Source: Gracilibacteraceae bacterium (GTDB lineage Bacteria > Bacillota > Desulfitobacteriia > Desulfitobacteriales > Syntrophobotulaceae). From it: a stretch of DNA of 5,039 nucleotides. Positions 4,218 to 5,039 of the stretch are shown one piece after another. Positions within the stretch are counted from its first letter, which is position 1, and every line of letters starts with the position of its first letter. The stretch is taken from assembly GCA_031274335.1 (NCBI GenBank), contig JAISQG010000243.1, positions 1 through 5,039 of the forward strand, read 5' to 3'. Made by a program: the position numbers and the translations under genes. Below the pieces are notes generated by a model. It made no database searches, was not told the DNA's origin, and saw only the letters and a program-made list of their open reading frames with translations.

Positions 4218-5039
4218 ATGCTGTACAAACGGACGATTGAGGCTGTGGTGCGCGCGATCAGCAGCACGTTTCCGGTTTTGATTTTGACAGGGCCGCGGCA
4301 GGTCGGAAAGACCACTTTGCTGCAGGGGATAGCGGAGGAGGGCCGGCAATATATCGCGCTTGACAGCCCGACGAATCGCGCGCTCGCAAAAAGCGACCCC
4401 GAGTTGTTTTTGCAACGTTTAAAACCGCCGGTGATCATCGACGAGGTGCAGTACGCGCCGGAATTGTTCGACTACATCAAGATATACGCAGACACGCACA
4501 AGCGCTGCGGTGATTTTTGGCTGACGGGCTCACAGACCTTTCACCTGATGAAGAACGTAACGGAATCTCTCGCGGGAAGGGCGGGCGTTGTGCGGATGCT
4601 CGGACTGTCAAACAGCGAGTTGGCCGGCAACAATTTTCCGGCGTTTGCGGTAAATCCCGAAACGCTGATCCGGCGCATGAACGCGGTGAAGCCGCTCACC
4701 GTGACGGAGGTTTTTGAGCGGATTTACAGGGGCTCGTTTCCGCGGCTTTACGAAAACCCCAATATGAAACGCAGGGATTATTACGATTCGTATCTGGAAA
4801 CCTATATCAGCCGCGATGTGCGGGAGTTGACACAGGTGGCCGACGAGCTGTCATTTCTGAATTTTATCAACGTTGTGGCGGCGCGAACGGCGACCAACGT
4901 CAACTACGAAACCCTGTCGAGAGAGGCGGGGATTTCCGCTCCGACGGCGAAGCAATGGCTCTCGGTTCTCATATCCTCCGGCTTGGTGGCGCTCATACCG
5001 CCCTACGCGAACAACGCGTTGAAGCGCGTTATAAAAGCT
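4218..5039 (+). CDS. AAA+ ATPase with DUF4143 (COG1373/AAA_14 type), copy 2, 3' end beyond window
   Basis: 274 codons are present and open to the right edge. AAAGGAG (4204-4210) lies 7 nt before the ATG. Motifs: Walker A GPRQVGKTT (25-33), Walker B VIIDEVQ (72-78), WLTGSQ (101-106), SLAGR (117-121), TYISRDVREL (195-204), and the winged-helix-like YETLSREAGISAPTAKQW (230-247). The missing part, about 130 residues by comparison with copy 1, would carry the KLYFLDTGLA segment and the putative nuclease core, so activity there cannot be judged. Over residues 191-272 the two copies are about half identical by hand alignment, with near-identical motif positions, so they are paralogues from an older duplication or separate acquisition, not a recent copy. 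The region around 130-165 is the most divergent. Function unknown, as for copy 1. Confidence 0.92.
   Translation, partial: MLYKRTIEAVVRAISSTFPVLILTGPRQVGKTTLLQGIAEEGRQYIALDSPTNRALAKSDPELFLQRLKPPVIIDEVQYAPELFDYIKIYADTHKRCGDFWLTGSQTFHLMKNVTESLAGRAGVVRMLGLSNSELAGNNFPAFAVNPETLIRRMNAVKPLTVTEVFERIYRGSFPRLYENPNMKRRDYYDSYLETYISRDVRELTQVADELSFLNFINVVAARTATNVNYETLSREAGISAPTAKQWLSVLISSGLVALIPPYANNALKRVIKA

Noticed and set aside
1696..5039. Complete diversity-generating retroelement or defence operon
   Set aside because: No reverse transcriptase, template repeat, accessory gene or recognisable defence effector is present; only a candidate target-like gene and two ATPases of unknown role.

Overview
This 5.0-kb window looks like a chromosomal segment of a moderately GC-rich bacterium, most likely in the Bacillota. 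The AlaRS fragment has the Cys-rich insert (C179..C184..C188..C190) and the 'NFWAAGPTGPCGPCSEIY' wording typical of Clostridia and Negativicutes enzymes. All three well-placed genes have strong GGAGG-type ribosome binding sites, and promoters are sigma-A-like. The species cannot be named from the sequence; Negativicutes is a guess from motif wording.

Layout. (1) 1-1348, minus strand: the N-terminal half of alanyl-tRNA synthetase (alaS), running off the left edge, with a likely promoter at 1394-1422. (2) 1349-1695: a gene-free gap holding that promoter, a degenerate 13-bp triple repeat and two tandem copies of a 36-bp repeat. (3) 1696-2529, minus strand: a coiled-coil/single-membrane-helix protein with a C-terminal DUF6273-type domain. 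It is preceded, 21 bp upstream on the same strand, by a 38-codon reading frame that starts like a real gene and then runs into a dispersed 'VIASEAKQS' repeat. (4) 2668-2840: a divergent promoter region. (5) 2841-4064, plus strand: a complete AAA_14/DUF4143 (COG1373-type) ATPase that appears to start at a CTG codon. (6) 4065-4217: an intergenic region with a 49-nt near-perfect hairpin. (7) 4218 to the right edge, plus strand: the first 274 codons of a second, paralogous AAA_14/DUF4143 ATPase.

How the parts relate. alaS is housekeeping. The rest looks like an accessory patch: two ATPases of the same poorly understood family in tandem but each with its own upstream signals, and a membrane-anchored DUF6273 protein bracketed by inverted copies of one dispersed repeat family. 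The end of the DUF6273 gene has a striking run of codons ending in C within the part of the domain that varies among relatives. This resembles the variable region of a diversity-generating retroelement target, but no reverse transcriptase or template repeat lies in the window. No complete novel multi-gene system can be demonstrated here; the strongest leads are the DUF6273 cassette, the structured leader of the second ATPase and the CTG start of the first.
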